A DNA stretch of 6,555 nucleotides from Chloroflexota bacterium (GCA_012513725.1 JAAZBQ010000053.1:1-6555); one strand, 5' to 3'; positions 1-6,338 are shown, counted from the stretch's first letter. Numbers and translations: made by a program. Notes: generated by a model from the sequence alone, not told the origin.

Positions 1-1
1 C

Positions 2-1168
2 CTCATCGCTCCGCACGAGGCGCCCTGCATCACGATTACGATGCCCACCCACCGGCGGGGGACCGACGTCCTGGAGAACCCCATCCGGCTCAAGAACCTG
101 CTGGACCAGGCCGAGGAGCGCCTGGTGGGGGCCGGTTACCGGGCCGCCAACGTGCGCGGCCTGCTGGAACCGGCCCGCGATCTGGTGGAGCGGAACGCTT
201 TCTGGCAGCACCAAAGCGACGGCCTCCTCCTCTACCTATCGCCGGATCTGTTCCGCTTCTACCGGCTGCCGTCCGACCTCGCCGATGCCGTGATGGTCTC
301 CAGGGACTTTCATATCAAGCCGCTCTTTCCCATGTTGGCGTATGACCAGCGGTTCTTTGTGCTGGCCCTCAGCCAGGAGGCCATCCGCCTGTACCAGGGC
401 ACGCGCTTCACCGTGGCCCCGGTGACCCTCCGCGACATGCCCCGAAGCCTGGAGGAGGCGCTGCTGGGCGAGGAGCCCCAGGAGTACCTGCACTGGCACG
501 CCGGCCAGCGCGCCGGCGTGATCGCGCCGCGGCACGGGGCGCGAATGGGTCGAGAACCGCGGGAGGGGATCTTTCACGGCATCGGGTATGGCGCAGAGCG
601 CGACAACAAGGAGGAGATGCTGCGCTACTTTCACCAGATCGACGACGGACTGAGCAAACTCCTCGGCGACGAGGCGGCGCCCCTGGTCCTGGCCGGCGTG
701 GGGCATATGCTGCCCATCTACCGGCAGGCGAACAGCCTCCCCAACCTCGTCAAAGAGGGCATCGAGGGCAGCCCCAAGATGCTGGAGGCCCGGGATCTCC
801 ACGCTCGCGCCTGGGCCATCGTCGAGCCGCGTTTCCGCGCCGCGGAGGAGCGCGCCCGCGGGCAGTTCGAGTCGCTCCTGGGCCGCGACGACCAACGCGC
901 CGTGACGGATCCCGCCCTGGCCGTCGTAGCAGCCTACGGGGCCCGCGTCCACGCCCTGTTCGTGCCCCGTAACCAGCACGTCTGGGGCCGCTTTGACCCA
1001 GAGTCGCTCACCGCCCGGGTCGATAGTGAGGACGATGGCGGCATCGAGCGCCAGGACCTCCTGGATCTGGCGGTGGCGCACACCTACCTGAACAAGGGCG
1101 AGGTACATGTCGTCGATGCGGGGGACGTGCCCGGCGGCGAGACGTTGGCCGCCATCCTCCGCTACTAG
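2..1168 (+). CDS. baeRF family 3-like protein (release-factor/eRF1-like fold), 5' truncated by window edge
   Basis: The frame is open from base 2, so the gene starts before the window; 388 residues are visible. The first ATG, at 41, is probably internal. The 13 codons before it encode LIAPHEAPCITIT, which with MPTHRRG makes the N-terminal 'PC(V/I)(S/T)IxxPTHR' strand typical of this family. Other family-like blocks, numbered from the first visible residue, are NPIRLKNLL (about 26-34), FWQHQSDGL (67-75), FHIKPLFPML (103-112), IFHGIGYG (190-197), APLVLAGVGHMLPIYRQAN (226-244) and the C-terminal LAAILRY. These proteins belong to the bacterial archaeo-eukaryotic release factor (baeRF) group, predicted to share the eRF1/L7Ae-type fold and to act on ribosomes or RNA; no reaction is established that I know of. 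There is no signal peptide or membrane segment. The gene is convergent with the brkB-like gene, with a shared hairpin between them. I am confident of the family and unsure of the function. Confidence 0.85.
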   Translation, partial: LIAPHEAPCITITMPTHRRGTDVLENPIRLKNLLDQAEERLVGAGYRAANVRGLLEPARDLVERNAFWQHQSDGLLLYLSPDLFRFYRLPSDLADAVMVSRDFHIKPLFPMLAYDQRFFVLALSQEAIRLYQGTRFTVAPVTLRDMPRSLEEALLGEEPQEYLHWHAGQRAGVIAPRHGARMGREPREGIFHGIGYGAERDNKEEMLRYFHQIDDGLSKLLGDEAAPLVLAGVGHMLPIYRQANSLPNLVKEGIEGSPKMLEARDLHARAWAIVEPRFRAAEERARGQFESLLGRDDQRAVTDPALAVVAAYGARVHALFVPRNQHVWGRFDPESLTARVDSEDDGGIERQDLLDLAVAHTYLNKGEVHVVDAGDVPGGETLAAILRY

Positions 1169-1179
1169 GGGCACACATC

Positions 1180-1216
1180 GCGCCCGTTCGGAACGCTTGG
1201 CGTTCCGAACGGGCGC
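1180..1216. terminator. Perfect hairpin between convergent genes, likely bidirectional terminator
   Basis: The arm at 1180-1196 (GCGCCCGTTCGGAACGC) is the exact reverse complement of 1200-1216, giving a 17-bp GC-rich stem with a 3-base TTG loop. It lies 11 bases after the stop of the plus-strand baeRF-like gene and directly abuts the stop codon (1217-1219) of the minus-strand membrane protein gene, which is where a shared terminator is expected. No T-tract follows on either strand, so classical intrinsic termination is not proven. It could instead protect 3' ends or act with Rho. Confidence 0.75.
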
Positions 1217-2110
1217 TCAGTCGGTGGCGGCGCGTTCCTCCACGTCGCGCCGGGCGTCCAGTGCGCCGCCCAGATAGGCCCCAAAGAGGACGATCAGGCT
1301 GGAGAGGTAGATCCAGAAGAGGAGCGCCACGATGGCGCCCAGCGAACCATACACCACCTCATAGCCCGCAATGCCGCTCCGCACGTACCAGCCGAATGTG
1401 TCCGCGGCCAGCCGCCAGGCCGCCCCGGCGACGGCCCCGGCGACGGCGGCCGAAGACCAGCGCACCCCCGTATTGGGCACCCACCGGTACACGAGCACAA
1501 AGAACGCAAACGTCGTCAGCAGCGACACGACGGTCACGACCGCGGTCACCAGGGGCGAGACGGAGGGAATCGTCTCGGTGGATAGGAAGTTCAGGACGGA
1601 GACCGCCACGGTGGAGAGGAGCACCAACAAGAGGAGCATGCCGAGCATCGCCAGCGCCACGCCGTGACGGCTCAAGTAGGAACGGGGCGCCGCCTCGGGC
1701 CAGGCCCGGTTCACGTTCACCACCACGATGCGAAAGAGTCCCGAGCCCGACCACAACGTGCCCAGCACGCCCAGGGCGGTCACCGGCCCCCGGGTATCCA
1801 GCGCCTGCTGGACGTTGTCCTCGATCAGCCGGCGCGAGATGGGGATGGCCTCGCTGAGCACCGAGACCACCTCACGGTAGACCTGCTCCTCCTCGAGGAA
1901 CAAGGTACCGAGCGCGATGAAGAACAGCAGCAGGGGAAAGAGAGAAAAGAACGCACAAAACGCCATGCCCGCGGCGGCCTCCGGGGCATGGCGCTGACCA
2001 AAATGATACGCGGCCGCCCGAACCACGCCCAGGTACCCGCGGCTCAGGCGGTTCAGCCGTCGGTAGACCCTCTCGAGGCCTTCGCGCAGCCTGTGGATGG
2101 GGCCTCCCAT
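1217..2110 (-). CDS. YihY/BrkB family integral membrane protein
   Basis: This 297-residue protein is predicted to cross the membrane about six times, with hydrophobic segments near residues 48-71, 110-131, 149-174, 186-208, 217-236 and 254-281. Family-like blocks are AAAGMAFCAFFSLFPLLL (45-62), the W-G-S/LF-N-RAWP region (120-138), YRWVPNT (208-214) and YGSLGAIVALLFWIYLSS (254-271). A basic, arginine-rich N-terminus and a charged C-terminal tail flank the core. YihY/BrkB proteins are widespread; an old assignment of E. coli YihY as ribonuclease BN was withdrawn, and the biochemical role is unsettled. The ATG lies 12 bases after the ftsH stop and in the same frame. A GGGAGAG motif at 2126-2132 sits 15 bases upstream, which is long for a ribosome binding site, so expression probably depends on translational coupling to ftsH. 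The gene ends at the shared hairpin. I am confident of the family only. Confidence 0.92.
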   Translation of the reverse strand: MGGPIHRLREGLERVYRRLNRLSRGYLGVVRAAAYHFGQRHAPEAAAGMAFCAFFSLFPLLLFFIALGTLFLEEEQVYREVVSVLSEAIPISRRLIEDNVQQALDTRGPVTALGVLGTLWSGSGLFRIVVVNVNRAWPEAAPRSYLSRHGVALAMLGMLLLLVLLSTVAVSVLNFLSTETIPSVSPLVTAVVTVVSLLTTFAFFVLVYRWVPNTGVRWSSAAVAGAVAGAAWRLAADTFGWYVRSGIAGYEVVYGSLGAIVALLFWIYLSSLIVLFGAYLGGALDARRDVEERAATD

Positions 2111-2122
2111 GGGCGCGCCGCG

Positions 2123-4117
2123 CTACTCTCCCGCTACCCGGCTGCGCACGTCCTCGGCAGCCGCATCCTGTTCTTCGCCGGTCAGGGATGGGCGGGACCT
2201 GGGCGGCAGGCCGATGATGTCAAAGACCTCCTCACCGGTGAGTTCCTCGCGCTCCAGGAGCGCCTCGGCGAGGCGGTCCAGCGCCTCGCGATGCTCCTCG
2301 AGCGTGGTGTACGCCCGCCGATAGGCCTCCTCGAGGATGTGGCGCACCTCCTCGTCGACCTCCCGCGCGGTCTCGTCGCTATAGTCGCGGCCACGACCGA
2401 TCTCCTCACCCAGAAAGACGGGCGAGTCGTTGGAGCCCAGGGCTACCGGGCCGAGGCTCTCGGTGACGCCCCAGTCCAGCACCATCTTGCGGGCCAGCTG
2501 CGTGGCGCCCTTTAGGTCGCCTTCGGCGCCGCTCGTGGCGGTGTTCAACACCAGGCGCTCGGCTGCCCGGCCGCCCATCATGACCGCGAGGCGATCGATC
2601 ATGTACTCCCAGGGGTACACGTAGCGATCGCGCGTGGGAAGTTGCTGGGTAGCCCCCATGGCGTGCCCGCGTGGCACGATGGTCACCTTGTGGATCGGAT
2701 CCGTGTGCGGCAGGGCCGCAGCCACCACGGTGTGTCCGCCCTCATGGTAGGCCAAAAGCTGCAGTTCCTCCTGGGTGAGGCCCAGGTCGCCCCGCTGGAG
2801 GCCCATCAGGACCTTGTCGCGGGCGTCATCGACGTCCGCCGCAACAATGCGCTCCCGCCGGTCGCGGGCGGCGAGGAGCGCCGCCTCGTTCAGCAGGTTG
2901 GCCAGGTCGGCGCCGCTGAACCCCGGCGTACCCCGCGCGACGCGCTCGAGATCCACCTCCTCCTCGAGGGGCTTGTTGCGAGCGTGGATCTTGAGGATCT
3001 CCAGGCGCTCCCCCATGGTGGGCAGATCCACGGCGATCTGGCGATCGAATCGGCCTGGGCGGAGCAAGGCCGAATCCAGGATGTCGGGACGGTTGGTGGC
3101 CGCCATGACGATGACGCCGATGTTCGGCTCGAACCCGTCCATCTCCGAGAGGAGCTGGTTCAGGGTCTGCTCCCGCTCGTCGTGTCCGCCGCCCAAGCCG
3201 GCGCCGCGGCGGCGCCCGATGGAGTCCAGTTCGTCGATAAAGATGATGGCGGGCGCCGAACGCTTGGCCTCTTCAAAGAGGTTACGCACTCGAGACGCCC
3301 CCACGCCCACGAACATCTCCATAAAGTCCGAGCCGGTGATAGAGAAGAACGGCGCCCCCGCCTCGCCTGCCACCGCACGGGCCAGGAGCGTCTTGCCCGT
3401 TCCTGGGGGGCCCACCAAGAGCACCCCCTTGGGCACCTGCGCCCCGATCCGCTCAAAGCGCGTGGGATTCTTGAGAAAGTCGATGACCTCCTGCAGTTCC
3501 TCCTTGGCGCCATAGGCTCCGGCGACATCGCCGAACGTCGTCGCCTGGGTTGCGCCCGTGTAGCGCTTGGCGCGGCTCTCGCCAAAGGAAAAGAGGTTCT
3601 GCCCCTGCGCTTGCGAACGGCGCAGGAACGTATAGCCGACCACCAACAGCAAGGCCAGGGGCAGCAGGTTCAGCAGGATGGGCCACCAGGCGAGCCCCGT
3701 ATCGGGGGGCTCCACCCGCACGGTCACCCCCTGCTCTTCCAGAAGCGGCAGCAGCGTATCGTCGCCAAACGGCGGCGCGTGGGTGACCAGGTTGGTGTAC
3801 TGCACGGTGGTGCCGTCCTCGGTGACGACCGTGGCCGGGCTACGCAGCTCGCCCTCGATGCGCTGGTTCTCGATGCGCACCGCCTCGACATTGCCGTCTG
3901 CCACCTGCTCGCGGAACTCGCTGTAGGCGATCTCCTGGGCTTCGACGCCGCCCCGATCAAAGAGCCCAAACGTCCAGGCAAAGGCTGCCACGGCCAGCAG
4001 GATCCACATCGGGAGCAGCCAACGCGCGCAGCCCATGTTCATCCCGGGGATCGGTCCCCGTGAGGGCGTCCGGTCGCCCGTGCCGCGGCCCGGAGGGTTA
4101 GGCCTGTTCTGGCTCAT
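2123..4117 (-). CDS. ftsH: ATP-dependent membrane zinc metalloprotease FtsH
   Basis: This is a 664-residue FtsH, within the usual 600-700 range. It forms hexamers in the cytoplasmic membrane and degrades misassembled membrane proteins and short-lived regulators using ATP. In order it shows a proline/arginine-rich N-terminal segment (1-30), a first membrane helix (about 33-53), a periplasmic or extracytoplasmic domain (54-142), a second helix (144-164), and the AAA+ module. The module has Walker A GPPGTGKT (236-243), the pore loop MFVGVG (268-273), Walker B IIFIDE (291-296) and the second region of homology with arginines at 353 and 356 in LLRPGRFDR. The peptidase carries HEGGH (458-462) and the third zinc ligand Asp534 in TSGAEGDLKGAT. 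All catalytic residues are present; the zinc motif is HEGGH rather than the usual HEAGH. The C-terminal tail (about 640-664) is acidic. The ATG at 4117 is supported by GAGGA five bases upstream. Its first 20 bases overlap the end of rpsA. Confidence 0.98.
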   Translation of the reverse strand: MSQNRPNPPGRGTGDRTPSRGPIPGMNMGCARWLLPMWILLAVAAFAWTFGLFDRGGVEAQEIAYSEFREQVADGNVEAVRIENQRIEGELRSPATVVTEDGTTVQYTNLVTHAPPFGDDTLLPLLEEQGVTVRVEPPDTGLAWWPILLNLLPLALLLVVGYTFLRRSQAQGQNLFSFGESRAKRYTGATQATTFGDVAGAYGAKEELQEVIDFLKNPTRFERIGAQVPKGVLLVGPPGTGKTLLARAVAGEAGAPFFSITGSDFMEMFVGVGASRVRNLFEEAKRSAPAIIFIDELDSIGRRRGAGLGGGHDEREQTLNQLLSEMDGFEPNIGVIVMAATNRPDILDSALLRPGRFDRQIAVDLPTMGERLEILKIHARNKPLEEEVDLERVARGTPGFSGADLANLLNEAALLAARDRRERIVAADVDDARDKVLMGLQRGDLGLTQEELQLLAYHEGGHTVVAAALPHTDPIHKVTIVPRGHAMGATQQLPTRDRYVYPWEYMIDRLAVMMGGRAAERLVLNTATSGAEGDLKGATQLARKMVLDWGVTESLGPVALGSNDSPVFLGEEIGRGRDYSDETAREVDEEVRHILEEAYRRAYTTLEEHREALDRLAEALLEREELTGEEVFDIIGLPPRSRPSLTGEEQDAAAEDVRSRVAGE

Positions 4118-5384
4118 TCAGATCCTCATCATCTCCGGTACGGTCGGTGGCCTCGAGGTCCCAGACATCCCCGATGTCCCCACTGTCCCCGGTCTCCTCG
4201 CCCTCCTCGGCGTCCGCGCCTTCCTCAGCGTCCTCGCCTACCTCGGCGTCCGCGCCTTCATCGGCATCTTCGGCAGCCTGGGCAGCCTCACCGTTGGACC
4301 ACTCGTCCGGCTCAGCAAACACGTCCTCCAATCGGAGGGCGATCTGGTGCTGCGAGTGGTCGATCTGCAACACCTGCACGGCCACCTGAGCCCCGGCCTG
4401 GATGGACTGCGGGTCGTGGCCCGCCATCTCGCTGGTGTGCACGAGCCCCTCGACGCCGGAGCCGATATCGACAAACAGGCCAAAGGAGACCACGCTGGTC
4501 ACGGTCCCGTCGACGACCTGCCCCTCGGCCAACGTCCCGGTTACCGTGCTCCACGGATCGGGCAGCAGGCGCTTGCGGCTCAGGCCGATGCGCTCCCGCT
4601 CGCGATCCACGCTGAGGACCTCGACCTCCACCTCTTCGCCAACGCTCAGCACGTCGCCGGGCCGGTCGACATGCTGCCAATCCAGCTCGGAGATGTGGAT
4701 GAGCCCGTCAATGCCACCGAGATCGACAAAGGCGCCAAAGTCTACCAGGTTGCGCACCACGCCCTTGCGCACCTGCCCCTCTTGGAGTTCCTCGAGGACT
4801 TCGTGGCGCCGGCGCCGATCGGCCGCCCGCTTGGAGAGCACCAACCGCCGGCGCGGCTGGTTCACCTCGATGACGGCCAGGGTCAGGGTTCGGCCCACCA
4901 GCTCCGCCTTGGGATCCTGGTCGCGGCCTTGCCGGGAGCCCGAGGGCAGCGCGCCAAGGTGCGAGTTGGGCACAAAGCCGTTCAGCCGGCCAAAGGAGAC
5001 GATAACGCCGCCCCGGTTGAACTCCATAACCTCGGCCTCTACCACCTCACCGCTCTCCAGGAGCGTCTCGGCCCGCAGCCAGTCCTGCTGCTGGAGGCCC
5101 CGACTCAACGAGACGGGGATCCCGTCCTCGTCGCCCCAAGTGCGAAGGATGGCCACTGGGATGCGGTCGCCCACCTCCAGCCCCTCGCGCAACTCGACAT
5201 CGACCTGCTGCAAATCGCGCGGACTGATGATGCCATCGCGCTTGGCGCCGAGATCCACGACGACGTCGTTCTCGCCGATGGAGAGGATGACCGCCTCACG
5301 GATCTCTCCCCGGCGCGGACGGGTATAGTCGTACTCGCCGAGCATCATCTCGGCCATCAAGTCACGTTGTTCCTGCTCACTCAT
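4098..5384 (-). CDS. rpsA: Ribosomal protein S1, four S1 repeats with acidic tail
   Basis: This 428-residue RNA-binding protein brings mRNA to the 30S subunit. Four S1 (OB-fold) repeats are visible: 24-96, 112-186, 202-272 and 286-353. Repeats 3 and 4 are the most canonical, with VDFGAFVDLGGIDGLIHISE (214-233) and VSFGLFVDIGSGVEGLVHTSE (298-318 region). Repeats 1 and 2 are more diverged, which is usual for ribosome-binding repeats. Four repeats fit Gram-positive and Chloroflexota-type S1 rather than the six-repeat proteobacterial protein. Residues 360-428 form a low-complexity, highly acidic tail with a 12-residue tandem repeat. The frame stays open upstream to 5630, but that extension looks non-coding and overlaps the upstream gene. 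The ATG at 5384 is chosen because MSEQEQRDLMAEM resembles an S1 start and GGGAGGT lies 11 bases upstream. The stop overlaps the ftsH start. A general S1-domain protein that is not the true ribosomal S1 remains possible. Confidence 0.93.
   Translation of the reverse strand: MSEQEQRDLMAEMMLGEYDYTRPRRGEIREAVILSIGENDVVVDLGAKRDGIISPRDLQQVDVELREGLEVGDRIPVAILRTWGDEDGIPVSLSRGLQQQDWLRAETLLESGEVVEAEVMEFNRGGVIVSFGRLNGFVPNSHLGALPSGSRQGRDQDPKAELVGRTLTLAVIEVNQPRRRLVLSKRAADRRRRHEVLEELQEGQVRKGVVRNLVDFGAFVDLGGIDGLIHISELDWQHVDRPGDVLSVGEEVEVEVLSVDRERERIGLSRKRLLPDPWSTVTGTLAEGQVVDGTVTSVVSFGLFVDIGSGVEGLVHTSEMAGHDPQSIQAGAQVAVQVLQIDHSQHQIALRLEDVFAEPDEWSNGEAAQAAEDADEGADAEVGEDAEEGADAEEGEETGDSGDIGDVWDLEATDRTGDDEDLNEPEQA
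4123..4127 (-). promoter_or_regulatory. Ribosome binding site of ftsH, inside rpsA
   Basis: GAGGA on the minus strand is followed by five bases and then the ATG at 4115-4117. It lies within the last codons of the S1 gene, so ribosomes finishing S1 pass directly over the ftsH start. This supports the chosen ftsH start over the internal Met26 and Met28 codons. Confidence 0.75.
4205..4276 (-). repeat. Two 36-bp tandem units encoding a 12-residue acidic repeat in the S1 tail
   Basis: CCTCGGCGTCCGCGCCTTC (plus strand) occurs at 4205-4223 and again, exactly, at 4241-4259, a period of 36 bases that keeps the frame. The encoded units are DADEGADAEVGE (373-384) and DAEEGADAEEGE (385-396), which differ at two residues. 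Strong identity over the first 19 bases and divergence after it point to an older duplication or replication slippage. Confidence 0.8.
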
Positions 5385-5395
5385 TCTCTTGCGGT

Positions 5396-5402
5396 ACCTC
5401 CC
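5396..5402 (-). promoter_or_regulatory. Ribosome binding site that sets the S1 start
   Basis: GGGAGGT on the minus strand lies 11 bases before the ATG at 5382-5384. The spacing is slightly long, but this is the only strong Shine-Dalgarno match near any in-frame start. The in-frame ATG at 5430-5432 has none. The 91-base gap to the upstream gene holds a small 6-bp GC hairpin (5416-5421 with 5425-5430) and no clear promoter that I can see. Confidence 0.65.
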
Positions 5403-5475
5403 GCTGATGCTGATCGGCGGCCCAGCCGCCATCCGGTTCGACGCGATTGCACGGTCGCAGCGCGCAGCAGTCCCC

Positions 5476-6291
5476 TCAACGCGCCCGGTCAGCCGAACCC
5501 ATCGCGGAGACGAACGCGCCGTCGCCCGCCGCCCCTCTTGCGACGAGGTGTAGGCGGTAGAACGAATCGCGCACTGCAGCGCACCAGGCCCGAGCGGCCT
5601 CCCCTTGCTGGATGTCGATGCCCGCCGCACACGGCGCCATCCGGACGGCGTGCGGCGGCAACGCGCCGGCTCTGGCAGGCTGCGCTATGGGATCCGTTGC
5701 GCCCAGGAGATCGGCTCCCGCGGGAGGCTCCACCTCTCGGGGAACGGAACGTGCGAAGGGCCAGGAGCCCCCAGGCCGAACGGCCTCGGAGGCTACGCCG
5801 GCGATAGGGAGAGGCTCGAGCGAGGCGACCTGCGATGACGTCCTCAGAGTCGCAACAGCCTGCCGCCCTCCGGCCTCCGGTACCCACGAACGCGTCGCCC
5901 ATCGTCGGTCGACACGCCCCGCGGGGAAGAGGGGCGGGCGCGACTCCCTCGGCGCCATGACGATGCAATCTCTGCTACCATCATACTCATAGAGCGCGTT
6001 ATTGGCAACCAGAGCAATTCGATATCCAGGCACCGGCGCACCGCGGGCGGGCTGCCGGATCGCCAGCCCGGCAACGCAAGAGGCCAGGTGCTCAGCGCCG
6101 AGGGTGCGCGCCTGCACCTCGCTCACCCGGATCCGTTCCGGTGCGACGCCCTCCCGCTCGGCCAGGTCGGCGATGGCCCGCGCGGCCAGGGCGGGTAGAT
6201 CCGCCGGCGGTGTGCCTCGGCGGGCCGTGGCGCCCCATCCCGCCATCACCAGGATCGCCGTCATCAGCAGGCTCACCCACCTGGGTTGCAT
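5476..6291 (-). CDS. Putative secreted protein with small 'PGYR...YEY' domain and unrecognised C-terminal half
   Basis: This 271-residue protein begins with a probable signal peptide: a short basic start, a hydrophobic stretch at about 7-20, and a likely cleavage after ATA near residue 23. No lipobox cysteine is seen. Residues 31-112 (LAARAIADLAEREGVAPERIRVSEVQ... then PGYRIALVANNALYEYDGS) resemble a small exported domain I recall from Chloroflexota and other high-GC bacteria, normally 'LA..LGV....I.V..VE...W.D..LGC......PGYRI.L...G..YEYH'. Here the usual LGC is replaced by LASC. The function of that family is unknown to me. Residues 113-271 match nothing I recognise and are rich in Pro, Arg and Ala. 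Four cysteines (72, 109, 221, 237) could form disulfides. The start is well supported by GGGAGGG four bases upstream. The stop lies 91 bases before rpsA, so co-transcription is possible but unproven. Confidence 0.75.
   Translation of the reverse strand: MQPRWVSLLMTAILVMAGWGATARRGTPPADLPALAARAIADLAEREGVAPERIRVSEVQARTLGAEHLASCVAGLAIRQPARGAPVPGYRIALVANNALYEYDGSRDCIVMAPRESRPPLFPAGRVDRRWATRSWVPEAGGRQAVATLRTSSQVASLEPLPIAGVASEAVRPGGSWPFARSVPREVEPPAGADLLGATDPIAQPARAGALPPHAVRMAPCAAGIDIQQGEAARAWCAAVRDSFYRLHLVARGAAGDGAFVSAMGSADRAR
5980..6008 (-). promoter_or_regulatory. Possible internal sigma-70-type promoter
   Basis: On the minus strand TTGCCA (6003-6008) is followed by a 17-base spacer and TATGAT (5980-5985). 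Each hexamer matches the housekeeping consensus at five of six positions, at optimal spacing. Transcription would start near 5973 and could supply the S1-ftsH-brkB cluster about 590 bases downstream. It lies inside coding sequence that encodes a conserved motif, so a chance match is a real alternative. Confidence 0.35.
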
Positions 6292-6295
6292 GTCG

Positions 6296-6302
6296 CCCTC
6301 CC
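6296..6302 (-). promoter_or_regulatory. Ribosome binding site of the secreted-protein gene
   Basis: GGGAGGG on the minus strand ends four bases before the ATG at 6289-6291. This is a strong Shine-Dalgarno match, and it fixes the start so that the hydrophobic signal sequence sits at the N-terminus. Confidence 0.75.
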
Positions 6303-6312
6303 GACGTTCTCC

Positions 6313-6338
6313 GGGGCCGCCTCGGCGTGGGCGGCCCC
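6313..6338. other. GC-rich hairpin in the intergenic region before the secreted-protein gene
   Basis: GGGGCCGCC (6313-6321) pairs exactly with GGCGGCCCC (6330-6338), giving a 9-bp stem with an 8-base loop. It lies about 94 bases after the stop of the GH94-like gene and 21 bases before the next start. It could terminate the upstream transcript or form a leader hairpin. No T-tract follows on the minus strand. The rest of the 140-base gap (6292-6431) holds interleaved short direct repeats and no recognisable promoter. Confidence 0.45.

Noticed and set aside
236..1174. 312-codon minus-strand frame opposite the baeRF-like gene
   Set aside because: The plus-strand frame carries clear family motifs. 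The minus-strand frame matches nothing and would end inside the partner gene without a ribosome binding site that I can identify.
1664..2515. 283-codon plus-strand frame spanning the brkB-ftsH junction
   Set aside because: It crosses two real minus-strand genes, is low-complexity and Arg/Gln/Gly-rich, and resembles no known protein.
2642..4063. 473-codon open frame on the plus strand opposite ftsH
   Set aside because: It is a mirror of the FtsH coding sequence, rich in His, Gln, Arg and Gly without domain signals, as expected of an antisense shadow.
5416..5430. Small hairpin (GGCGGC, CCA loop, GCCGCC) between the secreted-protein gene and rpsA, as a terminator
   Set aside because: The stem is only 6 bp and has no T-tract; such matches are common by chance at this GC content.
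5385..5630. N-terminal extension of S1 by up to 82 residues
   Set aside because: The extension overlaps the upstream gene, is Arg/Ser-rich, and lacks a ribosome binding site. The ATG at 5384 has GGGAGGT upstream and an S1-like start.
4035..5807. 590-codon open frame on the plus strand opposite rpsA
   Set aside because: It is antisense to the well-supported S1 gene. High-GC genes often leave a long open frame on the opposite strand, and the translation has no recognisable domain.
5489..5968. 159-codon minus-strand frame overlapping the secreted-protein gene in another frame
   Set aside because: Its ATG would sit just after the possible internal promoter as a leaderless start, which is tempting. 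The product is an Arg/Gly-rich string without structure, typical of a shadow frame; I cannot exclude a frameshift without homologues.
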